Shown here: piece after piece, positions 36,776 through 46,390 of the stretch
Layout of the letters: each line of letters opens with the position of its first letter
Numbering within the stretch: position 1 is the stretch's first letter
The notes under the pieces: model-generated
Database searches by the model: none
The model's input: the letters and a program-made list of their open reading frames with translations, nothing else
What the model was told of the DNA's origin: nothing
Assembly (NCBI RefSeq): GCF_003614185.1
Contig: NZ_KZ987724.1
Span: 1,775,360 to 1,839,359, forward strand
Source of the DNA: Paenibacillus aceti
GTDB lineage: Bacteria; Bacillota; Bacilli; Paenibacillales; Paenibacillaceae
Length of the DNA stretch: 64,000 bases
Direction: 5' to 3'
Translations under genes and position numbers: made by a program

Positions 36776-37615
36776 TTATGGATTAGTCAGGGACTGAACA
36801 TCGATAAATGGTGTCGCTCCTCCCGTTACCGTCGGAAGCTTGCCGTCCCATTTCTCCAGTGCCTTCTCCTGAACCTCGATCTGCTTCAACTGGATCAGCT
36901 CCGATGTAACTTCCTGCTTCTTCAGCTTGAGCGACTCGGCCTCGGCTTGAGCCTGGGCGATCTTCTGCTTCGCCTCAATCTCGATCCGCTTCAGATCATT
37001 GCTTGCCTTCAGCGCCTGCTGCTGAGCAACCTGCTTCGCTTCAATCGACTGGTTGAAGGCGTCGGAAAATTTAAAATCCACGATATTAATCTCATTGACG
37101 ATCAGATCGTATTTAGCAAGGCGCGCCGTCAGCAGTTCGCTAATCTCTCCAGCGACGACATCCCTTCTCGCTATCAAATCTTCCGCTTGATACCTCGCCG
37201 TCACTTCCTTGACGATCTCCTGTACTGCCGGATTGATAATGATCGAATCGAAAGATCCGCCGATATTGTTCATCAAATTATAAGCTGACTCTTTATTGAC
37301 TGAATAGTTCACGGCAACATGAGTGGATACAGGCTGCAGATCCTTTGATGAGGCTGTCGTATCCGTCTCCGCCTTGGTTACCTGCGTATTCACTTGGATG
37401 ACCGACTGTACAAACGGAATCTTAAAGTGGATTCCCGGAGATAGCACTTCACTATTCAACTTGCCAAATGTCTTGTAGAGCCCCACATGACCGTATTCTA
37501 TCTGCGTAAAACTAGCCATCCCCAAAATACCTGCAACGATGACAATGATAATCAGACCTGTTACCCCGCGCAGCTTGACTGTCTTCTTCGATCCAGGATT
37601 CGCTCCCGCCTCCAT
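36776..37615 (-). CDS. Prohibitin family protein (SPFH domain)
   Basis: About 279 residues. One N-terminal membrane helix (VTGLIIIVIVAGILGMASF) is followed by an SPFH/band-7 domain (GHVGLYKTFGKLNSEVLSPGIHFKIPF) and a long coiled-coil (EAKQVAQQQALKASNDLKRIEIEAKQ). Such proteins scaffold membrane microdomains. The second ATG (37615) has GGAGGG at good distance; the first is 6 nt earlier. It is not linked to NfeD or a protease gene here. Confidence 0.9.
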   Translation of the reverse strand: MEAGANPGSKKTVKLRGVTGLIIIVIVAGILGMASFTQIEYGHVGLYKTFGKLNSEVLSPGIHFKIPFVQSVIQVNTQVTKAETDTTASSKDLQPVSTHVAVNYSVNKESAYNLMNNIGGSFDSIIINPAVQEIVKEVTARYQAEDLIARRDVVAGEISELLTARLAKYDLIVNEINIVDFKFSDAFNQSIEAKQVAQQQALKASNDLKRIEIEAKQKIAQAQAEAESLKLKKQEVTSELIQLKQIEVQEKALEKWDGKLPTVTGGATPFIDVQSLTNP

Positions 37616-37744
37616 CTGCATCCCTCCGTCTAATTAAATCTTGCTACTCCTCCGACCAGGTTAACCGGCCCTACTTATAGTACGCTGCGTCCTGGAAAAG
37701 GTAGCAAAGTTTACAATAGAGCGATACTTTGTGTTGCAGGAAGC

Positions 37745-38530
37745 TTATTTCCGCGACAACCAGGCGCGCCCCTGATTCCAGTTCAAATCCACTGGCATCT
37801 CGAAAAAGTCGGACAGTCTCTCACTATCCAGAACTTCTCTCGTCTGGCCCTGAGTAAATACCTCGCCGCGCCGGATCAACAAAGAATGGGAGAACATCGG
37901 CAAGATTTCCTCTGTATGATGCGTCACATAGATCATGGTCGGCGCATCCGGCTGCCCCGCCAGCTCGCTAATGCTGTCCAGCAGGCCTTCCTTGGAAATA
38001 AAATCTAGCCCGTTCGCAGCCTCATCGAGAATAAGCAAACGTGGTGCCGCCATCAATGCTCTGGCGATCAACAGCTTCTGCTTCTCGCCTTGGGAGCAAG
38101 TCTGATAGGTGCGGTCCAGTAAATGTCCACAACGCAGTTGCTCCATAAGGGCAGCCGCCCGTTCAAAGTCGGCCTCCGTCGGCTTGTCATAGAGACCGAT
38201 GGAAGCGAATTTACCGCTGACGACCAGATTTTGCGCCTTCTCACTGCCATGCAGCCGCTCTTGCAGCGAAGAGCTGACCCAGCCGATCGATTTGCGCAGC
38301 TCTCTTAGATCAACCTCGCCGAATCTCTGTCCAAGAACGCTGATCTGTCCCGTGGTCGGCCATATGTAGCCACAGAGCAAATTGAGCAGCGTCGTCTTGC
38401 CTGAGCCGTTCAAGCCGAACAATGCCCAGTGCTCGCCCTCACGTACAGTCCAATCGATTTGCTGCAGCACTGTTTTTCCATCGCGTCTCCAACTGACGCC
38501 CTTCATCTCGATCACCTGATTTTTCCCCAT
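37745..38530 (-). CDS. ABC transporter ATP-binding protein, YlmA/ModF-like
   Basis: The 261-residue ATPase has Walker A GLNGSGKTT, a signature C-loop TCSQGEKQK, Walker B LLILDEAANGLD and the switch His in VTHHTEEI. No permease gene adjoins it, as is typical of YlmA-type stand-alone ATPases. ATG at 38530 has AAGGTAGG upstream; an in-frame longer start adds 23 residues. It is divergent from a GNAT gene. Its partner and substrate are unknown. Confidence 0.85.
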   Translation of the reverse strand: MGKNQVIEMKGVSWRRDGKTVLQQIDWTVREGEHWALFGLNGSGKTTLLNLLCGYIWPTTGQISVLGQRFGEVDLRELRKSIGWVSSSLQERLHGSEKAQNLVVSGKFASIGLYDKPTEADFERAAALMEQLRCGHLLDRTYQTCSQGEKQKLLIARALMAAPRLLILDEAANGLDFISKEGLLDSISELAGQPDAPTMIYVTHHTEEILPMFSHSLLIRRGEVFTQGQTREVLDSERLSDFFEMPVDLNWNQGRAWLSRK

Positions 38531-38639
38531 AGCTCTACCTACCTTCTCCCGATTTTTGTATAATAAACCCAAGCTACTCTGACGCTGTAATTTTGTCAAC
38601 AGCCGATAATAGATGACTAGCTAAGGAGGGTAGATACAT

Positions 38640-39470
38640 ATGAACCCACTGAATTTTGACGATTTAAAAGAGCTCCAGACCTGCTGTGAACAGCAAGATC
38701 ATATCTATCTGAAGCTGAACTGGGACATGCTGCTTAACCCGGAGGAAGAAAATAGCCTTCATCTGGCGGAATATCGCGATGGGCGACTCATCGCTTTTCT
38801 GGGCAAATATATCATCGGAGGCAATCTGGAGATTTGCGGCATGGTGCATCCTGATTTCAGAAGGCAGGGGGTTTTTGCGAAACTGCTGAAGGAGGGCCTG
38901 AACAAACAAGAAATCGCGAGATACCGGATGATTCTGCTGAATACACCCGCTGCCTCGACAACAGGAAAGGCCTTCCTCGGCACGGTTAACTGCCGCTATT
39001 CCTTCTCTGAATATCAAATGCAGTATGTCGCGGCTGAGAACAGACTCGGCACTGCCCGACAGGATGTGTCGCTGCGCCCCGCCGTCTCGGAGGACACGGC
39101 ATTCTTAAGCAGACTTGATGCCGATGGATTCCAATGTGATTATCAGGAAACTCTGCAGGAATATACGCGATTAAGCCCGGCGGAGCTAGCTGAGAATGAA
39201 GTGGTCGTCGTTAATGGGACCGACGTAGGCAAAATTCGCTTATCTCGGATCGAAGACCGGAGCTGGATTTACGGATTTGTTACCCGCTCAGACCATAGAG
39301 GTGGGGGCATTGGCAGCGCCGTTTTGAAGCAGGTGATCGACCGCGAGCAGGCTGCGGGACGAAGCATATGGCTGGATGTGGCCATAGAGAACCCGGCTGC
39401 CATGAAGCTCTATACGACAGCCGGGTTTGAAACGCGCAGTGCACAGGATTACTATACTTATGAAGTTTAA
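38640..39470 (+). CDS. Two-domain GNAT family N-acetyltransferase
   Basis: The 276-residue protein seems to contain two GNAT folds. The first has MVHPDFRRQGVFAKLLKEGL and the second has FVTRSDHRGGGIGSAVLKQVI and AIENPAAMKLYTTAGFETR, an intact acetyl-CoA site. The N-terminal copy may be structural. A very good ribosome site (AAGGAGGG, 9 nt) precedes the ATG. The acceptor is unknown. Confidence 0.87.
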   Translation: MNPLNFDDLKELQTCCEQQDHIYLKLNWDMLLNPEEENSLHLAEYRDGRLIAFLGKYIIGGNLEICGMVHPDFRRQGVFAKLLKEGLNKQEIARYRMILLNTPAASTTGKAFLGTVNCRYSFSEYQMQYVAAENRLGTARQDVSLRPAVSEDTAFLSRLDADGFQCDYQETLQEYTRLSPAELAENEVVVVNGTDVGKIRLSRIEDRSWIYGFVTRSDHRGGGIGSAVLKQVIDREQAAGRSIWLDVAIENPAAMKLYTTAGFETRSAQDYYTYEV

Positions 39471-39478
39471 AGAGGACG

Positions 39479-41197
39479 TTAAATAGCCCCGAATTGTGCT
39501 TGGTGCAGGCGGCTGTAATGGCCGCCGGCAGCCACCAGTTCCTGATGGCGACCCTGCTCCGATATACCCTCCTCCGTCACGACGACAATACGATCCGCAT
39601 TCTTGATCGTAGCCAGACGGTGTGCGATTACGAGCGTCGTTCTTCCCTCTGACAATTCGGCTAGGGATTGCTGGATCGCCAGCTCCGTCTCTGTATCCAG
39701 AGCCGAAGTCGCTTCATCCAGAATCAGAATCGGCGGGTTCTTCAGGAACATCCGGGCGATGGCCAAGCGTTGCTTCTGGCCGCCGGACAGCTTGACTCCC
39801 CGTTCGCCAATCACCGTATCCATTCCCTCGGGCTGCGACTCGATGAAATCTTCAAGCTGAGCCCGGCGCGCCGCCGTCCAAATCTCTTCATCGCTAGCCC
39901 CTAATTTACCGTAAGCGATATTCTCACGGATACTGCCCGAGAACAAATAGACATCCTGCTGCACGATCCCAATATTTCGGCGCAATGAAGATAAAGTCAC
40001 ATCGCGAATATCTCGACCATCGACCGTGATCCTGCCCTCATCCACTTCATAGAAGCGTGGCAGCAAGCTGCAAAGCGTCGTTTTACCAGCCCCGGAAGGT
40101 CCCACAAAGGCGATGGTCTCGCCTGCGTGAATCTCCAGATTAATATTTTGCAATACGCTGTCCTTGTCATCGTAACCGAAGCTCACATTTTGAAAAGCGA
40201 TATCCCCCTGCAATTGCCCGGCATCCACCGCGTTCTCTCGATCCGCTATATCCGGCTCCGTATTCATGATCTCCATATAGCGTTTGAACCCGGCGATGCC
40301 CTTCGGATAACTCTCGATAATCGCGTTGATCTTCTCAATCGGCCGCACGAATACATTCGCCAGCAGCAGGAAGCCGATGAATTCCCCATAAGTGAGCTCC
40401 CCGCGAATCACAAACCAAGTACCGCAGATCATCACGAACAAGGAGACGAGCCGCATCAGCATATAGTTCACAGATAAGCTCCCGGCCATAATTTTGTATG
40501 CACGCAGCTTCGTCAGGCGATACCGCCCATTATTCTCAGCGAACAGCTTCTTCTCATGCTCCTCATTGGCGAAGGCTTGTACGACGCGAATCCCGCCGAT
40601 ATTCTCTTCCACCCGGGAGTTGAAATCTGCAAGTGCTCCGAATAGCCCGCGGTAGGTCGTCGTCATTTGCCGATTGAAATGTAGGGCAGCCCAGACCAGG
40701 ATCGGAACCACCAGGAAAGTCAGTACAGCTAGTTTCCAATGGATCGACAGCATCAGCAAAAATGAGCCCAATAAGGTCATGCCCGCGATAAACACATCCT
40801 CCGGCCCATGGTGAGCCACCTCTCCGATATTGTCCAGATCATTCGACAAACGCGACATCAGATGCCCGGTCTTACGATTGTCGTAAAATTTGAAGCTCAG
40901 CTTCTGCAGGTGATTGAACATATTCCTGCGCATATCTGTCTCAATATTGACCCCCAGCATATGTCCCCAATAAGTAACAATATAATTCAACACCGTATTC
41001 AAAATATAAATTCCGAGCAGCACAGCACAGGCCATCGTGATCAACGACCAGTCCTTGCCGGGAAGCAGCTTATCCACGAACTGGTTAACTGCAATCGGAA
41101 ATCCCAGCTCCAGCAGCCCAGCGACCACTGCGCAGGTGAAGTCTAACAGGAATAACTTCCTATAAGGACGATAGTATGAAAAAAAATCTCGAAGCAT
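39479..41197 (-). CDS. ABC exporter, fused permease and ATPase (multidrug/lipid type)
   Basis: The 572-residue half-transporter has a six-helix membrane domain (about 1-310; YRKLFLLDFTCAVVAGLLELG) and an ATPase with Walker A GPSGAGKTT, signature LSGGQKQR, Walker B ILILDEATSALD and switch His IAHRLAT. It should work as a homodimer. The ATG at 41197 has GGGAGAG upstream. It converges with the GNAT gene with only 8 bp between stops and no terminator in between. Confidence 0.93.
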   Translation of the reverse strand: MLRDFFSYYRPYRKLFLLDFTCAVVAGLLELGFPIAVNQFVDKLLPGKDWSLITMACAVLLGIYILNTVLNYIVTYWGHMLGVNIETDMRRNMFNHLQKLSFKFYDNRKTGHLMSRLSNDLDNIGEVAHHGPEDVFIAGMTLLGSFLLMLSIHWKLAVLTFLVVPILVWAALHFNRQMTTTYRGLFGALADFNSRVEENIGGIRVVQAFANEEHEKKLFAENNGRYRLTKLRAYKIMAGSLSVNYMLMRLVSLFVMICGTWFVIRGELTYGEFIGFLLLANVFVRPIEKINAIIESYPKGIAGFKRYMEIMNTEPDIADRENAVDAGQLQGDIAFQNVSFGYDDKDSVLQNINLEIHAGETIAFVGPSGAGKTTLCSLLPRFYEVDEGRITVDGRDIRDVTLSSLRRNIGIVQQDVYLFSGSIRENIAYGKLGASDEEIWTAARRAQLEDFIESQPEGMDTVIGERGVKLSGGQKQRLAIARMFLKNPPILILDEATSALDTETELAIQQSLAELSEGRTTLVIAHRLATIKNADRIVVVTEEGISEQGRHQELVAAGGHYSRLHQAQFGAI

Positions 41198-41428
41198 TAC
41201 GGCGTTCTCTCCCATCTGGCATTTAGCAGTTTTCTGTAAAGATTATCATAGTTGCGGGGCTTTTCACAGGGCCAAAGTCAGTTATAATTGTTTATGGTCA
41301 ATCAAGATTCATCCACCAGTAGCATGGAGACAGATAAATAAGGTACAATAACTACCGATGATTGCCCGCTGCAATTGAACACCGGGGCACTAATGAACTA
41401 CCTTTGTTGGAAGGAAGGAAAACGATAA

Positions 41429-42292
41429 ATGTATGTAGCTAATGAATGGAATGACTATGAAGTTATCGATACAGGTAATGGAGAGAAGCTGGAGCGTTGG
41501 GGAGATGTGATTCTGCGCCGTCCCGATCCGCAAATTATTTGGCCGATCGCGAAGGAAGACAAATCATGGCGGGATGTGCATGGACACTATCACCGCAGTT
41601 CCTCCGGCGGTGGCAATTGGGAGATGAAGAAGCCGATTCCTGAGCGCTGGACCGTGTCCTTCGATCAGCTTAAATTTTATATTAAACCGACCAATTTCAA
41701 GCATACTGGTCTGTTCCCGGAGCAAGCGGCCAATTGGCGCTGGATGATGGACAAGATCTCCGTTGCCAAGCGGCCCATCAGCGTGCTTAATCTATTCGCC
41801 TATACCGGCGGCGCTTCGGTCGCCTGCGCTTCGGCCGGGGCTTCCGTCGTACACGTCGATGCGGCCAAAGGAATGGTGCAATGGGCCAAGGAGAATTTAG
41901 CTCTATCCGGGCTCGCTGATCGTCATGTGCGATTCATTACCGATGATGTATTCAAGTTCGTGCAACGCGAGCAAAGACGCGGCAACCGCTATGATGCGAT
42001 CATTATGGACCCCCCATCGTACGGCAGGGGACCGTCAGGGGAGACGTGGAAGCTGGAGCAGAGCCTGTATCCCTTCGTGGAATCCTGTCTCTCGATACTG
42101 TCGGATAAACCGCTGTTCTTCCTGATCAACTCTTATACGACCGGGATCTCTCCGACCGTGCTGAACAATATATTGAGTATGACTGTGAAACAGCGGTTCG
42201 GCGGACGCATCTCCGCTGGCGAGCTCGGTCTGCCGATCACAAAATCAGGCATGAATCTGCCTTGCGGAATTCTCGGCCGCTGGGAGGAATAA
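41429..42292 (+). CDS. Class I SAM-dependent methyltransferase, RlmI/RlmK-like (PF10672 type)
   Basis: The 287-residue protein has motif I VLNLFAYTGGASVACASAGA, the acidic VHVDAAKGMV and the catalytic loop IIMDPPSYGRGP; NLF-YTGG and DPPS-GRG are hallmarks of rRNA m5C methyltransferase relatives. It lacks a PUA domain. The target is unknown but RNA is likely, as the next gene, 2 bp on, encodes a pseudouridine synthase. Confidence 0.88.
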   Translation: MYVANEWNDYEVIDTGNGEKLERWGDVILRRPDPQIIWPIAKEDKSWRDVHGHYHRSSSGGGNWEMKKPIPERWTVSFDQLKFYIKPTNFKHTGLFPEQAANWRWMMDKISVAKRPISVLNLFAYTGGASVACASAGASVVHVDAAKGMVQWAKENLALSGLADRHVRFITDDVFKFVQREQRRGNRYDAIIMDPPSYGRGPSGETWKLEQSLYPFVESCLSILSDKPLFFLINSYTTGISPTVLNNILSMTVKQRFGGRISAGELGLPITKSGMNLPCGILGRWEE

Positions 42293-42294
42293 GG

Positions 42295-43056
42295 ATGAAT
42301 TCTGCCGCAGGTTGGACATCGGGACAGCCGAAGATGCGAATTCTATATGAGGACAATCATCTGCTCGGGATCGAGAAACCGGTGAATATTCCGACCCAGG
42401 AGGATGCCAGTGGCGATGCCGATCTATTGAATCTGTTAAAAGAGGATATTAAGGAGCGCTATCAGAAGCCGGGGAATGTGTACTTAGGTCTCGTTCACCG
42501 GCTCGACCGTCCGGTTGGCGGAGCGATGATCTTCGCCAAGACGTCCAAAGCGGCGTCCCGTCTATCGGATGCTGTGCGAACGCGGAAGTTCGCGAAGAGC
42601 TACCTGGCTGTCGTTCATGGACAGCCGCAGGAGTCGCGGGGACGCCTGATCGACACGCTGCTGAAGGATGAGCGGACGAACACCGTGTCCGTCGTGGCGG
42701 CAGGGACGCCCGGCGGCAAGGAAGCGATGCTCGATTATACCGTGCTCGGCACATCGGGCAAGCATGGGCTGTCATTGGTGCAGATCGAGCTGCATACCGG
42801 TCGTTCACACCAAATCCGCGTGCAGATGAATCAGCTCGGCTGCCCATTATACGGGGATCAGAAGTACGGAGCCCGTGTGAACAAGCCCGGCCAACAGATC
42901 GCCCTCTGGTCTCTATACGTCGGCTTCCCCCATCCGGTATCCAAGGAGCCTGTCGATCTGGTCTCCTACCCACCAGCTCAATTCCCTTGGGATCAGTGGG
43001 AAACGCGAATATACGCGCAGGTCGCTGAGAACCTCGTCTCGAGCGGTCATATATAA
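42295..43056 (+). CDS. RluA-family RNA pseudouridine synthase
   Basis: The 253-residue enzyme has the catalytic motif VHRLDRPVGGAMIFAKT, with the essential Asp in RLD, and later LHTGRSHQIRVQMNQLGCPLYGDQKYG. It lacks an S4 domain, so it is a compact RluA type. ATG at 42295 has GAGGAATAAGG upstream, 2 bp after the methyltransferase stop. The pair probably modifies rRNA. A strong terminator follows. Confidence 0.93.
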   Translation: MNSAAGWTSGQPKMRILYEDNHLLGIEKPVNIPTQEDASGDADLLNLLKEDIKERYQKPGNVYLGLVHRLDRPVGGAMIFAKTSKAASRLSDAVRTRKFAKSYLAVVHGQPQESRGRLIDTLLKDERTNTVSVVAAGTPGGKEAMLDYTVLGTSGKHGLSLVQIELHTGRSHQIRVQMNQLGCPLYGDQKYGARVNKPGQQIALWSLYVGFPHPVSKEPVDLVSYPPAQFPWDQWETRIYAQVAENLVSSGHI

Positions 43057-43106
43057 GCTGGCCCAGCCGTGTTTTGTTTTGGCCATGCCATGGGGCTCGG
43101 CATCTT

Positions 43107-43150
43107 AAGGCCATCCGATTGGGTATTGTTATCGGATGGCCTTCTTAATT
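43107..43150 (+). terminator. Terminator after the pseudouridine synthase gene
   Basis: Perfect 13-bp stem AAGGCCATCCGAT with ATCGGATGGCCTT, then CTTAATTCTT. Confidence 0.87.
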
Positions 43151-43162
43151 CTTCGCGCAGCT

Positions 43163-43250
43163 CGAAAACTGCAAATATGCAGCATTATCGCAGGAATTTA
43201 CCCTGGCCGGGCGGATTGTATGCGAAATTCCTGCATAATTGCAGGTTTAG
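43163..43250. repeat. Interspersed repeat family C, copy 2
   Basis: CGAAAACTGCAAATATGCAG (43163), with an inverted CGCAGGAATTT shortly after, and GCGAAATTCCTGCATAATTG followed by CAGGTTT (43222). It is about 50-60 bp from unit to unit. It is related to 25533-25612. Confidence 0.7.
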
Positions 43251-43296
43251 ACCATTGTATGACTTTGAGAACGCCAAAACAGAGGCTGCTCTTGAT

Positions 43297-43483
43297 TGTA
43301 ACGAAACTGCGTATCGCTATTTGCCCCCAATGGAGCCATTTCAAAATCTAACGAAACTGGGGATCGCTATTGCGACAAAAAAGGGGCTAAACGGCAGACT
43401 TTCACCCGAATAACAATATGGTGTTTCGTTAGATTTAATTTGTTGCTGATTTTGCGAAAATAACGATATGGTGTTTCGTTAGA
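43297..43483. repeat. Interspersed repeat family A, copy 2 (four units, orientation flips)
   Basis: Forward units GTAACGAAACTGCGTATCGC (43297) and TCTAACGAAACTGGGGATCG (43347) are followed by reverse units AATAACAATATGGTGTTTCG (43409) and AATAACGATATGGTGTTTCG (43459), each ending TTAGA. The spacing is 50 bp within each pair. The whole 43057-43505 gap holds only a terminator and repeats of families C and A. Confidence 0.85.
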
Positions 43484-43505
43484 GCTCCGGGAGACTTCCT
43501 AATGC

Positions 43506-44101
43506 TTATTCAACAGCCTGATCAGACAGATGTCCGGCGCAATTGAACAGCTCGCATGCCCACTTCGAGCCACAGCCACCATTATGTTTAATTATTGTTA
43601 CCGCTGTATTGTGCATATGCTGGTCTATATTTTGCTCAGGAATCAACGCTTTGACAGTATAACTGATCAGCGCTCCGTGGCTGAAGATAAGGACATTCTG
43701 TCCCTTATGATGATGCAGAATCTCGGAGATGATTGAAATTCCCCGCGCTGTAATCGACTCCCTCGATTCAATTCCTAACTCCAGTTCTCTCCAGTCTTGC
43801 CCCCATCTGGCAATCCTCTCTTCAAGCGTCGTTCCTTCGGTCTCCCCCTTATGCATTTCTCTAAGCCGCTCATCTGTAGCGACCGTTAAGCCCAGCACTG
43901 TTCCAACAAGCTCGCCGTTTCTTGAGCTCGTGACAGGTCACTAGAGTAAATACAATCCCATCCTCCAGCCCGCAACCGCTCTGCCAGTAACCGAGCCTGC
44001 CATCTGCCTATATCATTCAATGGAATATTTGACTGGCCTTGTGCCCGTCGCTCCCGGTTCCAATCAGTAATTCCGTGTCGGATCAGTCCCAGTCTGGTCA
44101 A
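43506..44101 (-). pseudogene. Histidine phosphatase (phosphoglycerate mutase-like), one frameshift
   Basis: The first 71 codons (TTG start, GGAGGTG upstream) encode LGLIRHGITDWNRERRAQGQ, with the catalytic RHG, and run to AQETASLLEQ before a stop. The continuation LGLTVATDERLREMHKGETEG, with the second-pocket Glu, and IFSHGALI, with the second His, is in another frame starting near 43898. One missing base around 43890-43898 accounts for the break. Together the parts give a normal family length of about 195-200 residues, with all catalytic residues present. It may be a real inactivation or a sequencing error. Confidence 0.85.
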
Positions 44102-44252
44102 TCTGCACCTCCATTCTCGAATTTACAGTACCATTAATGCTTTGTAGTTCTAACAAGTAGCTCCGTATTCCTGCTTAAATCAGTAAAAAAGGAAAAAGAG
44201 GACATGCATAAAGCATGCACACCCCCTTCTCTCAGCTATCCTTTGAAACTGG

Positions 44253-46061
44253 TTATAACGTGTAATTAATGGTCATTTGAGACACTTGCTTCTCCCAGGA
44301 ATCACTACCCGATAGCTCGACCTTCAGGTATTGAGTGCCTGCTGGCGGCAATTCTACGGAGTAATAAGTTTTCTGGTACCACTTGCTACCTGTGTAAACT
44401 CCCGGAGTGCTTGCGTGAGCTAACTTCGTCCAGTTCTCCTGATCAGAGGACACATAAAAGGCGATTCCGTCCCAGACACTAAATTGATAGAATACGGCTT
44501 GGAATGAGGTGATGTTCGGAATATTGTACACGAAGCTCTCCGTTGTACCATCCAGCCTTTTAACTCTCGAGGCATCGCCATTAAAATAACCGCTATTGCT
44601 GGAATCCATCACAAGCCCGCTAGTATGAGAAAATGTCTTTGACCAGTCGTCCAAATCATCAACGAGAGTCTGCTCTTGGGGAGCAGGTGCCGAGCCATTT
44701 TCACCTACAAATGTGACAACACTCTTCGCAGGTATGATCGTTTGGAACTTTCCTCCAGTTGAAGGGATTGCCGCCCCTTGGGCCAAATTCATTTGATCAT
44801 CGGTGGTATAAGGCGTCAATGAGCCTGACATAAATCCATTAGGGACTAGATTAACCTCTGCGGTGGCATCCCCATTATTGATCGCTACAATCGTGAACTT
44901 ATCAGTTGCCGGGTCTTTATAGGCCGAGATATAGACATTCGATTTCGGATTCTCCGGTGCGCCAATCCGTACATATCCCGGCTTGATGAACTTGCTGAAA
45001 TTGCCTAGTGTATAGTAGCGCTTCGTAATCTTATAGGTGCTGGTATTTTTATCAACATTAATCAATCCTTCATCATTGTCGCCCGGAATCGCCCCTGTCC
45101 AGTACAGCCATGCATTGACGCCTGCCTTGGTCATGAAGTCATGGGTTTGCTTAGCGAATTTGAGCCCGGAGTTGATGCCAGGATCATAGGAGTCTACCTT
45201 GGATACCTCGGTCATCCATACCTTTTTGCCTTTGGAGACAGCGGTTGAGAAAGGTGTTGTCGGAAGCTCTACGTTCAGAATTGGAATCGGGTAGTTGTGA
45301 CCGCCGACGATATCCAGTCTTTCTGCGGAAGCCGGATCATTCAAAGAATCCTTGATCAGATCCTCAGACCACCAGGAGGACTCGCCAGCGATCACCTTGG
45401 TGGAGGACACCCCCTCATCAATCATCGCTTGCTTCAAATAATCCTTCAGAAAGACCTGAAAATTCGTTGAATTCCATTCTGATGAATCCCAGGTTAAGAA
45501 GGTCATGGCGTTCGGTTCATTGGCTATGGAAACGGCATAGAGATCAAGATCAAATTGTTGCTTGTATTCCTTGATAAATTTAGACATCAGAAGTGCGTAA
45601 TCACCGTAGTTCTCCTGCTTCAGATACCCGCCATGGGTTGTAGAATTATTCGTCTTCATCCAGGCAGGCGGGCTCCAGGTCGATGCTACAAGCTTGTCAA
45701 CTCCCCTTGCCTTGGCCTGCTGCATCACCCATACCTGATCCGGTCTTACTGTAAAGTCAAATTGGCCCGGGGCAGGATTGTATTCGGCGAATAAAGCTCC
45801 GCGAAGAATAGAGAGGCCGATCCCATTATCCTGCGTAAATAACAGATCCATTATTTGGCTTCTTGCGGGTTCCTGTAAATCATAAATGGCACCCGACCAT
45901 CCGGCCTGCGAAACCCCAAAACCATCGATTTCCTGCTTCACGTCATTCCAGTTGATGCTGACGTCTGTTGCAGCATGTGCGTTAAGTGGTACGATCATAA
46001 GCGTCAGGAGTAGTGTGCTCATCATTACAGCCATTCGTTTTTTAAGACTCTTTGTCCTCAT
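44253..46061 (-). CDS. Secreted glycoside hydrolase family 30 (glucuronoxylanase-like) with C-terminal carbohydrate-binding domain
   Basis: The 602-residue secreted protein has a signal peptide (basic MRTKSLKKR, hydrophobic core, cleavage near AHAA). The catalytic barrel starts WNDVKQEIDGFGVSQAGW; the acid/base Glu is in SIANEPNAMTF and the nucleophile Glu in WMTEVSK. A beta-domain (to about 455) and a C-terminal sandwich domain (about 470-602) that looks like a CBM follow. Plant xylan or another beta-glycan is the probable substrate. ATG at 46061 has AAAGGTGG upstream. A cre box lies 43 nt further up, so catabolite repression by CcpA is likely. Confidence 0.9.
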   Translation of the reverse strand: MRTKSLKKRMAVMMSTLLLTLMIVPLNAHAATDVSINWNDVKQEIDGFGVSQAGWSGAIYDLQEPARSQIMDLLFTQDNGIGLSILRGALFAEYNPAPGQFDFTVRPDQVWVMQQAKARGVDKLVASTWSPPAWMKTNNSTTHGGYLKQENYGDYALLMSKFIKEYKQQFDLDLYAVSIANEPNAMTFLTWDSSEWNSTNFQVFLKDYLKQAMIDEGVSSTKVIAGESSWWSEDLIKDSLNDPASAERLDIVGGHNYPIPILNVELPTTPFSTAVSKGKKVWMTEVSKVDSYDPGINSGLKFAKQTHDFMTKAGVNAWLYWTGAIPGDNDEGLINVDKNTSTYKITKRYYTLGNFSKFIKPGYVRIGAPENPKSNVYISAYKDPATDKFTIVAINNGDATAEVNLVPNGFMSGSLTPYTTDDQMNLAQGAAIPSTGGKFQTIIPAKSVVTFVGENGSAPAPQEQTLVDDLDDWSKTFSHTSGLVMDSSNSGYFNGDASRVKRLDGTTESFVYNIPNITSFQAVFYQFSVWDGIAFYVSSDQENWTKLAHASTPGVYTGSKWYQKTYYSVELPPAGTQYLKVELSGSDSWEKQVSQMTINYTL

Positions 46062-46103
46062 TTCAAAACCACCTTTACTTTTAAAATGATGTGGCCAAGG
46101 ATT

Positions 46104-46117
46104 TGAATGCGCTTTCA
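46104..46117. promoter_or_regulatory. Candidate cre box (CcpA site) upstream of the GH30 gene
   Basis: TGAATGCGCTTTCA is a near-palindrome with one mismatch to TGWNANCGNTNWCA. It lies 43 nt upstream of the GH30 start codon, where binding would block transcription. Confidence 0.65.
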
Positions 46118-46267
46118 AATAAAATTTGAAGCCGAGTCTTTATTCCTCCCTTCCTCGTTCTTACATGCTTACTCGACGATTATAAACAGGTAAATCGAAT
46201 CGGGCTACCATAATTGTGACTTAAACCTGTTCTTATGGTGACTTCTTATTCGATTTTCAGCTAGAGT

Positions 46268-46316
46268 GAAAAAAGAAACGCCCCAGCATCAAATTATTTG
46301 ATCACTGGAGCGTCTC
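46268..46316 (-). terminator. Terminator-like hairpin in the leader of the GH30 gene
   Basis: On the minus strand GA-ACGCTCCAG and ATCAAAT pair with ATTTGAT and CTGGGGCGT, followed by TTCTTTTTTC. No minus-strand gene lies directly upstream of it; the next gene upstream is on the plus strand. It could insulate the GH30 gene or act as an attenuator. The remainder of the 46062-46390 gap has the cre box and otherwise nothing recognisable. Confidence 0.65.
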
Positions 46317-46390
46317 AAAGGTCTATTTTCCCGTATAATATCAGTATCTGTATTTAGAGTTCTAACAAAGCTAATGTGAGAGGTTACTCT

